Source: Azorhizobium sp965227945 (GTDB lineage: Bacteria; Pseudomonadota; Alphaproteobacteria; Rhizobiales; Xanthobacteraceae). From it: DNA of 64,000 nt. Below are positions 53,578-63,261 of the stretch, one piece after another. Position 1 is the first letter of the stretch, and every line of letters starts with the position of its first letter. Position numbers and translations under genes: made by a program. Where the stretch lies: positions 2,728,001-2,792,000 of the forward strand of contig CBDDGQ010000006.1 in NCBI GenBank assembly GCA_965227945.1, given 5' to 3'. The notes beneath the pieces were generated by a model. The model did not search any database, had not been told where the DNA came from, and saw only the letters and a program-made list of their open reading frames with translations.

Positions 53578-54567
53578 ATGGCTCGTGATTCGGCTGCGTC
53601 CGAGAAGCGTCCGCTGCGTGTCGGGGTTACCGGCATCGGCGTTATGGGATCCAACCACGCGCGCGTCCTCGCGGAATTGCCCGGCGCCGAGCTCGTCGCC
53701 ATTGCCGATCCGGACCGGGCCCAGGCGGCGCGGGTGGCGGATTTCCTCGGTTGCCAGGCGGTGGGCGATCACCATGACCTGCTGGCGCTTGGGCTCGACG
53801 CGGTGATTGTCGCGGCGCCCACCCACCTGCATCATCCCATCGCCCTGGACGTGATCAATTCCGGATGCTCCGTGCTGGTGGAAAAGCCGGTCGCCTCCAC
53901 CGTGGAGCAGGGGCGTGAGATCGTAGCCCAGGCTCGGGCCAAGGGCGTCACCTTGATGATCGGCCATGTGGAACGGTTCAACCCGGCGGTCCAGGCGGTC
54001 AAGGACGCGATCGAAGGCGAGGACCTCTTGTCCATCGCCATCACCCGCGTCGGCCCGTTTCCCCCGCGCATGTCCAATGTGGGCGTGGTGATCGACCTTG
54101 CGGTGCACGACATCGATCTGATCCGCTGGTTCACCGGCTCCGACATCGTGGAGTTGCAACCGCAGACCTCCAGCGCGGTGGCCGAGCGCGAGGATATTGC
54201 GCTGCTTCAGTTCCGCACCGCCTCCGGCGTTCTGGCGCACATCAACACCAATTGGTTGACGCCATTCAAGGCGCGCACGGTGCACGTGGCCACGCGCAAG
54301 AAATACGTCATCGGTGACCTACTCACCCGCCAGGTCACGGAGTGCTTCGACTATCGCCCCGATGGCTCCTACTCCATGCGCCACCTGCCGGTGGCCTATG
54401 CCGAACCGTTGCGCACCGAGCTGACGCGCTTCCTTGACGCCGTTCGTACCGGAGGCAACCCGCCGGTCAGCGGCGAGGAGGGCGTCGCCAGCCTGGAGAT
54501 CGCCATCGCCTGCCTGGCCGAGCGGGTGGAAGCTGCTGCCCGCGCCAAGGTGCGGCTCGCCGGCTGA
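53578..54567 (+). CDS. Gfo/Idh/MocA oxidoreductase, WlbA/WbpB-like
   Basis: The 329-residue NAD-dependent sugar oxidoreductase has the Rossmann motif VGVTGIGVMGSNHARVL, the EKP motif SVLVEKPVAS (Lys103) and the DLAVHDIDLIRWFTGSD segment with the catalytic His. The short ATRKKYVIGDLLTRQVTE part resembles WlbA/WbpB enzymes, which oxidise the 3-position of UDP-N-acetylglucosaminuronate. An aminotransferase that would act next follows 123 bp downstream. A role in a surface amino-sugar is inferred. Confidence 0.85.
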   Translation: MARDSAASEKRPLRVGVTGIGVMGSNHARVLAELPGAELVAIADPDRAQAARVADFLGCQAVGDHHDLLALGLDAVIVAAPTHLHHPIALDVINSGCSVLVEKPVASTVEQGREIVAQARAKGVTLMIGHVERFNPAVQAVKDAIEGEDLLSIAITRVGPFPPRMSNVGVVIDLAVHDIDLIRWFTGSDIVELQPQTSSAVAEREDIALLQFRTASGVLAHINTNWLTPFKARTVHVATRKKYVIGDLLTRQVTECFDYRPDGSYSMRHLPVAYAEPLRTELTRFLDAVRTGGNPPVSGEEGVASLEIAIACLAERVEAAARAKVRLAG

Positions 54568-54575
54568 GTCGCTGC

Positions 54576-54611
54576 GGACCGCCGCTGATCGGGCAAGCTC
54601 CGCGGCGGTCC
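54576..54611 (+). terminator. Hairpin between the sugar oxidoreductase and aminotransferase genes
   Basis: GGACCGCCGC and GCGGCGGTCC form a perfect 10-bp stem (16-base loop) starting 8 bp after the stop, without a T-run. It may be a processing or attenuation hairpin rather than a full terminator. Confidence 0.4.
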
Positions 54612-54690
54612 CCCCCTGTGAAGCTTTCGGCCCGTTCGGGCCCATGGTCCCCGGCTGTGCCGGCACGGGCCCTCAGACAAGGACGTCACC

Positions 54691-55869
54691 ATGACCTCTT
54701 CCGCCGCCCAGGCGCGTCCCGCGCCGGCCCCCGCCGCATCCGCGCCCATCCCCTTCATCGATGTCTCCGCACAGCGCGCGCGGCTCGGCACGCGCATCGA
54801 CCAGGCGGTGACCGCGGTGCTGGACAGCTGCCGGTTCGTGAACGGACCGGAAGTCACGCAATTCGAGACCGAGCTGGCGGCCTTTGCCGGCGCCAAATAT
54901 GCGGTGTCCTGCTCCAGCGGCACCGATGCCTTGGCCATGCTGCTGATGGCCTGGGGCGTCGGGCCCGGGGATGCGGTTTTCTGCCCGGCCTTCACCTTCT
55001 GCGCGACCGCAGAAGTGGTGCCGTGGGTGGGCGCCACGCCGGTGTTCGTGGACGTCCTGGCGGACACCTTCAACATGGATCCGGCCAGTTTGGAGCAAGC
55101 GATCGAGGTGGCGCAGACCCGCGGCCTGAAGCCCCGGGTGGTGATTCCCGTCGACCTGTTCGGCCAGCCGGCCGATTATGACGCCATCCTGCCGATCGCC
55201 GAACGTCATGGGCTGAAGGTGCTCGCCGACACGGCGCAGGGCTTCGGCGGCACCTGGAACAACAAGCGCACCGGCAGCATCGGCGACGCCACGGCGACCT
55301 CCTTCTTCCCGGCCAAGCCGCTGGGCTGCTATGGCGATGGCGGGGCCATCCTCACCGACGATGCGGACCTGGTGGCGGTGCTCAAGAGCGTGCGCGAGCA
55401 CGGCCAGGGCGTCGACAAGTATGAGAATGTCCGCATCGGCATGACCGCGCGCCTCGATACCATTCAGGCTGCGGTGCTGATCGAAAAGCTGTCCATCTTC
55501 GAGGACGAGATCGCCGCCCGCGAGCAGGTGGCCCGCCGCTACAATGCCGCCTTCGCGGACCTGGCGATCGTGCCGCACGTGGATCCGCGCGCCACCTCGG
55601 TGTGGGCGCAATACACGTTGCGCTTTGCGCCGGGCGTGCGCGACGGCCTGGCCGAAGCGCTGAAGGCCGAAGGTGTACCCACCGCCGTCTATTATCGCAT
55701 TCCCATGCACCGGCAGCCGGCATATGCCCAGTTCCCGTCGGCTGCAGACCACCTGCCGGTGGCCGAGGCGCTGTGTGCCGAAGTGATCAGCCTGCCCATG
55801 CATGCGTATCTGGACACCGAAACACAGGATCGGGTGATCGCCGCCGTGCGTCGCGCCCTGGGGAAATAA
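54691..55869 (+). CDS. DegT/DnrJ/EryC1/StrS sugar aminotransferase, WbpE-like
   Basis: The 392-residue PLP enzyme adds an amino group to a nucleotide-linked keto sugar. After a 20-residue Ala/Pro start it shows IPFIDVSAQRARLGTRID, VSCSSGTDALAMLLMAWGVG, FCPAFTFCATAEVV, VLADTAQGFGG (PLP Asp180), SFFPAKPLGCYGDGGA (PLP Lys209) and AVYYRIPMHRQPAY. With the oxidoreductase it could make a UDP-3-amino sugar, as WbpB and WbpE do. The dehydrogenase and acetyltransferase steps are not encoded nearby. Confidence 0.9.
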   Translation: MTSSAAQARPAPAPAASAPIPFIDVSAQRARLGTRIDQAVTAVLDSCRFVNGPEVTQFETELAAFAGAKYAVSCSSGTDALAMLLMAWGVGPGDAVFCPAFTFCATAEVVPWVGATPVFVDVLADTFNMDPASLEQAIEVAQTRGLKPRVVIPVDLFGQPADYDAILPIAERHGLKVLADTAQGFGGTWNNKRTGSIGDATATSFFPAKPLGCYGDGGAILTDDADLVAVLKSVREHGQGVDKYENVRIGMTARLDTIQAAVLIEKLSIFEDEIAAREQVARRYNAAFADLAIVPHVDPRATSVWAQYTLRFAPGVRDGLAEALKAEGVPTAVYYRIPMHRQPAYAQFPSAADHLPVAEALCAEVISLPMHAYLDTETQDRVIAAVRRALGK

Positions 55870-56044
55870 TCCGCTCTCCGGACGCGGGCGGCTTCGGCGA
55901 TCGCCGCGGCATACTCGCGTCTCGGCAGGTACCCCTTCTGCCCTAGGCACCGGCGGCGAGGGGAGGTGGGCGCCGCCTCCCACTTCCCTCCCGCCGGATC
56001 GCACTCTAGGGTCGCGGCCATCGCGGCCCGAAGTCAAAAGCAAT

Positions 56045-57595
56045 ATGTTCCGCAATATCCTTTCCGTCGGTGGCCTGACGCTGCTGTCCCGCCTCGCCGG
56101 ATTCGTCCGCGATGTGGTGATGGCGGCTGTGCTGGGCGCTGGGCCGGTGGCGGACGCATTCCTGATCGCCTTTCGGCTGCCCAACCATTTCCGCGCCATT
56201 TTTGCCGAAGGGGCGTTCAACGCCGCCTTCGTTCCCACCTATGCGCGGCTGAAGGAACAGGGCGGGGTGCCGCTGGCGCGTGGGTTCGCCGACGAAGTCC
56301 TGACCGCCATGACCTTGGTGCATGGGGTGATGCTGGCCCTGGCGCTTGGGTTCACGCCGGCCTTCGTGGGCCTCCTGGCGCCGGGCCTGATGGAGGATCC
56401 CCAGCGGTTCGACCTGGCGGTGACGCTGACCCGCATCACCTTTCCCTATCTGGCGCTGATCTCGGTGGCGACGCTGATCTCCGGGGCGCTGAATGCTTCC
56501 GATCGCTTCGCCATGGCCGCGGGATCGCCGATCCTGCTCAATGTCTGCATGGTAGGCACGTTGCTGGCGGCGGCGTCCTTCCCCACCGCCGGCCATGCGG
56601 CCGCCTGGGGTGTGCTGATCTCCGGCGTGCTACAGGTGCTGTTGGTGGGCTGGGATGCGGAGCGCAGCGGCATCGGGCTGCGGTTTGGCCGGCCCAAGCT
56701 GGATCCCGGCACGAAGCAATTCCTCAAAGCGCTGGGACCGGCCATCATTGGGTCTGCCGGGGTGCAGATCGCGCTGTTCGCCGACACCATCATCGCCACC
56801 TTCCTGCCGGCGGGGGCCCTGTCGGCGCTTTATTATGCCGATCGCATCAACCAGTTGCCCATCGGCGTGGTGGGGATCGCCATCGGCACCGTGCTGCTGC
56901 CGGAGATGGCCCGGCGGCTGGCGGCCGGGGACGATGCCGGCGCGGCCCATGCGCAGGCCCGTTCCATCGAATTGGCCGTGGTGCTGGCCCTCCCGTTCGT
57001 GGTGGCGTCGCTGCTGATCCCGGATCTGACCATGCGCGCTTTGTTTGCCCGCGGCGCCTTTACCCGCGGCGATGCGGCGGAAGCCGCGGCCACGCTGCAG
57101 GCCTATGGCATCGGCTTGCTGGCCTTTGTGGTCATCCGCGCCTTTATCGCCCCGTTCCACGCCCGAGGTGACACCGCGACGCCCATGAAGGCTGCGCTTA
57201 CGGCGGTGGCCATCAATGTGGCGCTGAAGTTCGCCCTCATGGGGATGCTGGCCCAGGTGGGGCTGGCCTTGGCCACCGCCCTGGGCGGATGGATCAACCT
57301 GGGGCTTTTGGTCTGGTTTGCGCGGCGCCGCGGATTCCCGGTGGGCGATGCGGCTCTTGCGGGCCATTTGGTGCGGCTGGCGGTTTGCGGCCTGGTGCTG
57401 GCCGGCGCCTTGTTCGGCGCGACCCGCGGAGCTACGCTTCTGACCGCTGGCATGAGCGCCGGTCGCGATGAAGTGATGTTCGTCTGCGTGGTGGCCGCCG
57501 GCGGCATCGCGTATTTCCTTGCCGTTGCGGCATTCCTGGGGCGCGGCTTTGCTGCTGGGCTGATCGGCAGACGGGCGCCGCGGCCTCGTCCCTGA
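56045..57595 (+). CDS. murJ: Lipid II flippase MurJ (MviN)
   Basis: The 516-residue membrane protein has about fourteen hydrophobic segments and the MviN signature in the first part: LSVGGLTLLSRLAGFVRDVV, ADAFLIAFRLPNHFRAIFAE, GAFNAAFVPTYARLKE. It moves lipid II across the inner membrane for peptidoglycan synthesis. The gene starts 175 bp after the aminotransferase gene. This whole stretch (sugar modification, then murJ) concerns the cell envelope, but a direct link is not shown. Confidence 0.94.
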   Translation: MFRNILSVGGLTLLSRLAGFVRDVVMAAVLGAGPVADAFLIAFRLPNHFRAIFAEGAFNAAFVPTYARLKEQGGVPLARGFADEVLTAMTLVHGVMLALALGFTPAFVGLLAPGLMEDPQRFDLAVTLTRITFPYLALISVATLISGALNASDRFAMAAGSPILLNVCMVGTLLAAASFPTAGHAAAWGVLISGVLQVLLVGWDAERSGIGLRFGRPKLDPGTKQFLKALGPAIIGSAGVQIALFADTIIATFLPAGALSALYYADRINQLPIGVVGIAIGTVLLPEMARRLAAGDDAGAAHAQARSIELAVVLALPFVVASLLIPDLTMRALFARGAFTRGDAAEAAATLQAYGIGLLAFVVIRAFIAPFHARGDTATPMKAALTAVAINVALKFALMGMLAQVGLALATALGGWINLGLLVWFARRRGFPVGDAALAGHLVRLAVCGLVLAGALFGATRGATLLTAGMSAGRDEVMFVCVVAAGGIAYFLAVAAFLGRGFAAGLIGRRAPRPRP

Positions 57596-57740
57596 GCTGG
57601 TGCCACGCTTCCGCCATTTTGCATCGCGGCAAGCTGTGCTATCGACCCTGTGTCTAATGACGGCTCGTCTGTTGCGGGAGGCGCCGATCATCGGACCAGA
57701 TTGAGAAGCGTCCTGCGGACGCCCTTTCGGAGCCTCCTGT

Positions 57741-58925
57741 ATGTCTGTTTCGGCGCGCTTCCCGCTCCTGACCTGTGCGACCCTTGCCGTTCTGGCCCTC
57801 GCTGGATGCGGCCAGCCGCAGCAGCAGCAGGCGGCTCCGCCGCCGCCGACGGTGACGGTCGCCAAGCCGCAGCCCCGCACGATCACCGATTATGATGAGT
57901 ATGTGGGCCGCTTCGTTGCCATTGATGAAGTGAACGTGCACGCCCGCATCCCCGGCTATCTGGCGGAAATCCACTTCACCGATGGTCAGATGGTGAAGAA
58001 GGGCGACCTGCTGTTCACCATCGACCAGCGGCCCTACAAGATCGCGCTCGATCAGGCCAAGGCCAACCTGGCCCAGGCACAGGCCAATGTGGATTTCGCC
58101 ACCACGGATCTGGAGCGCGCCCGCACCCTGCTGCAGGATCGCAACTCCACCGCCATCTCCAAGCAGACCTTCGATCAGCGCACCCAGAGTCAGCAGACCG
58201 CAGCGGCCACGTTGCAGGCTCAGCAGGCGGCGGTGGCGGCGGCCGAGCTGGACCTGGTGTTCACCCAGCTCACCGCGCCGGTGAGCGGGCGCATCGGCGA
58301 TCGCCGCGTGTCCGTGGGCAATTATGTGATCGGCGGCACCACAGGGTCTCCGACGCTGCTGGCGGTGATCGTCTCCACCGATCCCATCCGCTTTGAATTC
58401 ACCATGGATGAGGCCTCCCTGCTGCGCTACGAGCGCGGCAAGAACGGCGTCGACGTGTCCGGCGCGCCGGTGGAGGTCAAGCTGATCGATGACAAGACCT
58501 TCGATCACAAAGGCAAGCTGGACTTCCTGAACAATGTGGTCGATCGCGAGACCGGCACCATTCGCGGCCGCGCGCTGTTCGACAATCCCACCGGCCTGTT
58601 CCGTCCCGGCATGTTTGGCCGCATTCGCCTGGCCGCCGGCGAGCCCTATCAGGCGCTGACCGTGCCCGACCTCGCCGTGGGCTCGGAACAGGTGCGCAAG
58701 TTCGTCTATGTGGTCGGCCCCGAGAACACCATCGCCATGAAGTTCGTGGAACTCGGTCCGCTGACCGACGGCCGCCGCGTCATCAAGTCCGGGATCACCG
58801 CCGACGATGTGGTGGTGGTGAACGGCCTGATGCGGGTGCGCCCCGGCGTGAAGGTCACGCCGCAGGAGGAAAAGCCGACGACGCCTCCGGCCGCGCCCGG
58901 TGCCGCCGCCGCCCCGGCGAAGTGA
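57741..58925 (+). CDS. RND efflux periplasmic adaptor lipoprotein
   Basis: The 394-residue adaptor starts MSVSARFPLLTCATLAVLAL with lipobox ALAGCGQ (Cys23). It has the barrel-sandwich domain VHARIPGYLAEIHFTDGQMV, a coiled-coil hairpin (about 100-165, rich in Gln and Ala), LVFTQLTAPVSGRIGDRRVS and the beta-barrel and membrane-proximal parts. Family members link the RND pump to an outer-membrane channel. It is followed 12 bp later by the pump gene. No TolC-type gene and no adjacent regulator are in the window. Confidence 0.93.
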   Translation: MSVSARFPLLTCATLAVLALAGCGQPQQQQAAPPPPTVTVAKPQPRTITDYDEYVGRFVAIDEVNVHARIPGYLAEIHFTDGQMVKKGDLLFTIDQRPYKIALDQAKANLAQAQANVDFATTDLERARTLLQDRNSTAISKQTFDQRTQSQQTAAATLQAQQAAVAAAELDLVFTQLTAPVSGRIGDRRVSVGNYVIGGTTGSPTLLAVIVSTDPIRFEFTMDEASLLRYERGKNGVDVSGAPVEVKLIDDKTFDHKGKLDFLNNVVDRETGTIRGRALFDNPTGLFRPGMFGRIRLAAGEPYQALTVPDLAVGSEQVRKFVYVVGPENTIAMKFVELGPLTDGRRVIKSGITADDVVVVNGLMRVRPGVKVTPQEEKPTTPPAAPGAAAAPAK

Positions 58926-58937
58926 GGGAGCTGCCAC

Positions 58938-61900
58938 ATGCGCTTCTCACACTTCTTCATCGATCGACCCATCTTCGCATTCGTCATCTCCATCGTGGTG
59001 ATGATCCTCGGCGGCGTGTCCTACCTGCGCCTGCCGGTGGCGCAATATCCTGAAATCGCGCCGCCGGTGATCAACGTCACTGGCCAGTATCCGGGCGCCA
59101 GCGCCGAGACGGTGGCGGACACCGTGGTCGCGCCCATCGAACAGCAGATCAACGGCGTGGAGGGCATGCTCTATGTCTCCTCCAATTCGTCCGCTGACGG
59201 GCGCTTCTCCATCTCGGTGACGTTCGACCTCGGTACCAACCTCGATATTGCGCAGGTGCAGGTGCAGAACCGCGTGGCCATCGCCCAGCCGCGCCTGCCC
59301 AGCCAGGTGCAGCAGATCGGCGTGGTGACCGCGAAAAGCTCGCCGGACATCATGATGGTGGTGAGCCTCTATTCGCCCGACGGCTCGCGCGACCCGCTGT
59401 TCATTTCCAACTACGCCAACGTCCAGATCAAGGACGTGCTGTCGCGTATCGACGGCGTGGGCTCCATCACCGTTTTTGGCGGGCGCGACTACGCCATGCA
59501 GGTGTGGCTGGATCCCGATCGCCTTCAGACGCTCAATCTGACCTCCGCGGAGGTCATCACCGCCTTGCAGGCGCAGAACGTCCAGGTGGCGTCCGGCGTG
59601 CTCAACCAGCCCCCGGTTCCCCAGCAGCAGGCCTTCCAGATCGCGGTGCGGACGTTGGGCCGCCTCTCGGACCCGGCGCAATTTGCCGATGTGGTCATCA
59701 AGCAGACCGGCACAGCGCTGGTCCGCCTGAAGGATGTGGGGCGCGTGGAGATCACCGCGCAGGACTATTCGTCCACCTCGTATCTGGACAAGGACATCTC
59801 CATCTCGCTGGGCGTGTTCCAGCGGCCGGGCTCCAACGCGCTGGCTACTGGCAATGCGGTGGTCGCCCGCATGACGGAGCTGGGCAAGGCGTTCCCGCAA
59901 GGGCTCAAATACGCCATCTACTACAATCCCACGGAATTCATCTCGCAGTCCGTGGATGCGGTGATCCACACCATCCTTGAAGCCATCGTGCTGGTGGTGA
60001 TCGTGGTGGTGCTGTTCCTGCAGAGCTGGCGGGCGGCGATCATCCCGATCCTGGCCATTCCCATCTCGCTGGTGGGCACATTCTTCGTGATGAGCCTGTT
60101 TGGCTTCTCGCTGAACAATCTGTCCCTGTTCGGCCTAGTGCTGGCCATCGGTATCGTGGTGGATGACGCCATCGTGGTGGTGGAGAACGTCGAGCGCAAT
60201 ATCGAGGCGGGCCTCTCGCCGCGCGATGCCTCCTATCGCACCATGGACGAGGTGGGCGGGGCGCTGGTGGCGATCTCGCTGGTGTTGTCCTCGGTGTTCA
60301 TTCCCACTGCCTTCATCACCGGCATCTCCGGCCAATTCTACCAGCAGTTCGCGCTGACCATCGCCGGCTCGACGCTGATCTCACTGCTGGTCTCCCTGAC
60401 CCTGTCGCCGGCCATGTGCGCGCTGCTCTTGAAGCCGCATCGCCATGGGGATTACCGCCATCCCTGGTATGCCCGCCCGGTGGTGGGTTTCTTCAACCTG
60501 TTTAACCGCACCTTCGAGAAGCTTGGCAACGGCTATGCGGCCATCGTCTCGCGACTGGTGCGGATCGTGGCCCTGGTGCTCATCGTCTATGCGGGCATCG
60601 TGGCGTTCGGCGGCTATCTGTTCGTCACCACGCCCCAGGGCTTCATCCCGCAGCAGGACCGCGGCTATCTCATCATTGCCGCCCAGCTGCCCCCGGGCGC
60701 CGCCATGGCGCGCACCGAGGATGTGATGAAGCGTACCGCCGATCTGGTGCTCGGCACGCCCGGCGTCGGCCATATCGTCAACATCGTCGGCTTCTCCGGG
60801 GCCACCTTCACCAACGCCCCCAACGCGGGCGCCATGTTCGTGATCCTGGAGCCGTTCTCCCAGCGCGGCGGCGATCCCGCGCGCAGCGCCACGGCGGTGC
60901 AGCGGGCTCTGTTCGCCAAGGTGGCGGCGATCCAGGAAGCGCAGCTCATCGTGGTGCAGCCGCCGCCGGTCAACGGCATCGGCAACGCCGCCGGCTTCCG
61001 CATGATGATCGAGGACCGCGACGGTGCCGGCTATCAGGCGCTGCGCGGGGCAGTCTATGCGATGATGGGGGCCGCGGCCCAGACGCCGGGGCTGCAGCAG
61101 GTATATTCGCTGTTCGAGACCTCAACGCCGCAGGTGTTCCTGGACATCGACCGGGCCAAGGCGCAGCTGCTTCAGGTCAATGTGAGCGACGTTTTCGCTG
61201 CGCTCCAGACCTATATCGGCTCGACCTATGTGAACGACTTCAACCTGTTCAGCCGCACCTTCCGGGTGCAGGTGCAGGCGGATGCGCCGTTCCGGCTCAA
61301 TGTGAAGGACATTCTGGCCATAAGGGTCCGCAATGCCGACGGGGCGACGGTGCCTCTGGGGTCTTTCACCACGGTGCAGGACATCTCGGGCCCCTATCGC
61401 GTGCCGCGCTACAACCTCTATCCGGCCGCGGAGCTGGATGGCACGTCGGCACCGGGCTATTCCCAGGGGCAGGCGATCAAGATCATGCAAGATCTGGCCG
61501 CCAAGACGCTGCCCCAGGGCTTCTCCTATGAGTGGACGACACTGGCCTACCAGCAGCAGCGGGCCGGCAACACCGCCATCTTCGCCTTCGGGCTCGGCGT
61601 GGTGTTTGTCTTCCTGGTGCTGGCGGCGCAGTATGAGAGCCTGACGCTGCCGCTGGCGGTGGTGCTCATCGTGCCCATGTGTCTGGTGGCGGCGCTTTTG
61701 GGCGTCATCTTCCGGGGCATGGACAACAACATCCTGACCCAGGTGGGATTCATCGTGCTCATCGGCCTCGCCGCCAAGAACGCCATCCTGATCGTGGAAT
61801 TCGCCAAGCAATTGGAGGACCAGGGGCAGGGCCGTCAGGCGGCAGCGGTGGAGGCGGCGCGGCTGCGACTGCGTCCCATCATCATGACCTCGCTGGCCTT

Positions 61901-62126
61901 CATTCTCGGCGTGGTGCCGCTGGTTTGGGCGGTGGGCGCCGGTGCGGAACTGCGCCAGGCGCTCGGCACGGCGGTGTTCTCCGGCATGATCGGCGTGACC
62001 TTCTTCGGCCTGCTGTTCACCCCGGTGTTCTACGTGCTGGCCCGGTGGATCGCCTCCTTCTCGGAGCGGCGCAGGACCCCTGAGCCCGATCACCCCGCCA
62101 CCGATCACCCCGCCCCGGCGGAGTGA
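58938..62126 (+). CDS. RND multidrug efflux pump (AcrB/HAE1 family)
   Basis: The 1062-residue pump has the family start MRFSHFFIDRPIFAFVISIV, porter-domain motifs YPEIAPPVINVTGQYPGASA and GVGSITVFGGRDYAMQVWLD, the TM4 proton-relay Asp pair in LAIGIVVDDAIVVVENVERN, and GLAAKNAILIVEFAKQL in the second half. Size and layout are those of drug-type (HAE1) pumps, driven by protons. The substrates are unknown. It forms an operon with the adaptor. A terminator follows. Confidence 0.95.
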   Translation: MRFSHFFIDRPIFAFVISIVVMILGGVSYLRLPVAQYPEIAPPVINVTGQYPGASAETVADTVVAPIEQQINGVEGMLYVSSNSSADGRFSISVTFDLGTNLDIAQVQVQNRVAIAQPRLPSQVQQIGVVTAKSSPDIMMVVSLYSPDGSRDPLFISNYANVQIKDVLSRIDGVGSITVFGGRDYAMQVWLDPDRLQTLNLTSAEVITALQAQNVQVASGVLNQPPVPQQQAFQIAVRTLGRLSDPAQFADVVIKQTGTALVRLKDVGRVEITAQDYSSTSYLDKDISISLGVFQRPGSNALATGNAVVARMTELGKAFPQGLKYAIYYNPTEFISQSVDAVIHTILEAIVLVVIVVVLFLQSWRAAIIPILAIPISLVGTFFVMSLFGFSLNNLSLFGLVLAIGIVVDDAIVVVENVERNIEAGLSPRDASYRTMDEVGGALVAISLVLSSVFIPTAFITGISGQFYQQFALTIAGSTLISLLVSLTLSPAMCALLLKPHRHGDYRHPWYARPVVGFFNLFNRTFEKLGNGYAAIVSRLVRIVALVLIVYAGIVAFGGYLFVTTPQGFIPQQDRGYLIIAAQLPPGAAMARTEDVMKRTADLVLGTPGVGHIVNIVGFSGATFTNAPNAGAMFVILEPFSQRGGDPARSATAVQRALFAKVAAIQEAQLIVVQPPPVNGIGNAAGFRMMIEDRDGAGYQALRGAVYAMMGAAAQTPGLQQVYSLFETSTPQVFLDIDRAKAQLLQVNVSDVFAALQTYIGSTYVNDFNLFSRTFRVQVQADAPFRLNVKDILAIRVRNADGATVPLGSFTTVQDISGPYRVPRYNLYPAAELDGTSAPGYSQGQAIKIMQDLAAKTLPQGFSYEWTTLAYQQQRAGNTAIFAFGLGVVFVFLVLAAQYESLTLPLAVVLIVPMCLVAALLGVIFRGMDNNILTQVGFIVLIGLAAKNAILIVEFAKQLEDQGQGRQAAAVEAARLRLRPIIMTSLAFILGVVPLVWAVGAGAELRQALGTAVFSGMIGVTFFGLLFTPVFYVLARWIASFSERRRTPEPDHPATDHPAPAE

Positions 62127-62146
62127 TCGCACCCCGTTTCGACCCC

Positions 62147-62178
62147 GCGGCGCCGGTCCTCCGGCGCCGCTTTTGTTT
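62147..62178 (+). terminator. Intrinsic terminator after the RND pump gene
   Basis: GCGGCGCCGG-TCCT-CCGGCGCCGC followed by TTTTGTTT, 21 bp after the stop and just before cobT. Confidence 0.85.
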
Positions 62179-62204
62179 CACCTGAACCGCATCCCTGAGC
62201 GCCC

Positions 62205-63233
62205 ATGCCCGTCCAGACCCCCACCGGCCTTCCCTTCGATGACATCCGCCAGCTCATCGCCACCATGCCGCCCGCGGACGTGGCGGCGGGCGAGATCGCC
62301 CGGGACCGTCAGGGCCAATTGGTGAAGCCGCCGGGCGCCCTTGGGCGGCTGGAGGAGATCGCCATCCATCTGGCGACCTGGCAGGGCAAGGCCATGCCCA
62401 CGGCGGACCGGCCCATGGTGGCAGTGTTCGCCGCCACCCATGGGGTCGCCGCGCGCGGCGTCTCGCCCTATCCCGGCAGCGTGACGCGCCAGATGGTGGA
62501 GACTTTCACCGCCGGCAAGGCGGCGGTGAACCAGATCTGCGCCACCTTCGATGCCGGCTTGCGGGTGTTCGATCTCGCCCTGGATCTGCCGACCCCGGAC
62601 ATCACGCAGGATGCGGCACTGGATGAGCGCGCCTGTGCCGCCACCATCGCCTTCGGCATGCAGGCCATTGCCGGCGGCGCCGATGTGCTGTGCCTGGGCG
62701 AGATGGGCATCGGCAACACCACCATTGCCGCCGCCATCTGCCACGCGCTCTATGGCGGCGCGCCGGAAGACTGGGTGGGCGCCGGCACCGGCGCATCCGG
62801 GGAGATCCTGGCGCGCAAGGTGGAGACGGTCCGGGAAGCCATCGCCTTCCACGGCGGCGCGCTGTCCGACCCGCTGGAAGTGCTGCGCCGGGTGGGCGGC
62901 CGCGAGATCGCCGCCATGGTGGGCGCCATCCTCGCCGCCCGTCACGAACGGGTCCCGGTGATTCTGGATGGCTATGTGGTCACGGCTGCCGCGGCCGTGC
63001 TCCATGCCCTCGATCCCACTGCCCTTGATCATTGCCTGGCCGGCCACGTCTCGGCGGAGCAGGCGCATCGCCGCCTTTTGGGCCATCTCAAGCTGGAGCC
63101 GATTCTCGATCTGGGCATGCGTCTGGGCGAAGGCTCTGGCGCGGCGCTGGCGGTGGGCGTGGTGAAGGCGGCGGTGGCGTGCCATCGCGGCATGGCGACC
63201 TTTGCGGAAGCCGGCGTCTCCGATCAGGCCTGA
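62205..63233 (+). CDS. cobT: Nicotinate-nucleotide-dimethylbenzimidazole phosphoribosyltransferase
   Basis: The 342-residue enzyme activates the lower-ligand base of vitamin B12 as its ribotide. It has RQGQLVKPPGALGRLEEIAI, VFAATHGVAARGVSPYPGSV, LCLGEMGIGNTTIAAAICHA, DWVGAGTGASGEILARKVE and the C-terminal LDLGMRLGEGSGAALAVGVV with the catalytic Glu. This is normal family length and content. Only 78 bp separate it from the pump gene, mostly taken by the terminator, so no cobalamin riboswitch fits in front. No other B12 genes are in the window. Confidence 0.94.
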   Translation: MPVQTPTGLPFDDIRQLIATMPPADVAAGEIARDRQGQLVKPPGALGRLEEIAIHLATWQGKAMPTADRPMVAVFAATHGVAARGVSPYPGSVTRQMVETFTAGKAAVNQICATFDAGLRVFDLALDLPTPDITQDAALDERACAATIAFGMQAIAGGADVLCLGEMGIGNTTIAAAICHALYGGAPEDWVGAGTGASGEILARKVETVREAIAFHGGALSDPLEVLRRVGGREIAAMVGAILAARHERVPVILDGYVVTAAAAVLHALDPTALDHCLAGHVSAEQAHRRLLGHLKLEPILDLGMRLGEGSGAALAVGVVKAAVACHRGMATFAEAGVSDQA

Positions 63234-63261
63234 GGCACCCGGCCACGGCCAGGCCGCGGGC

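Noticed and set aside
62127..62204. Cobalamin riboswitch before cobT
   Set aside because: The gap is only 78 bp, mostly a terminator, too short for the aptamer, and no B12-box is seen.
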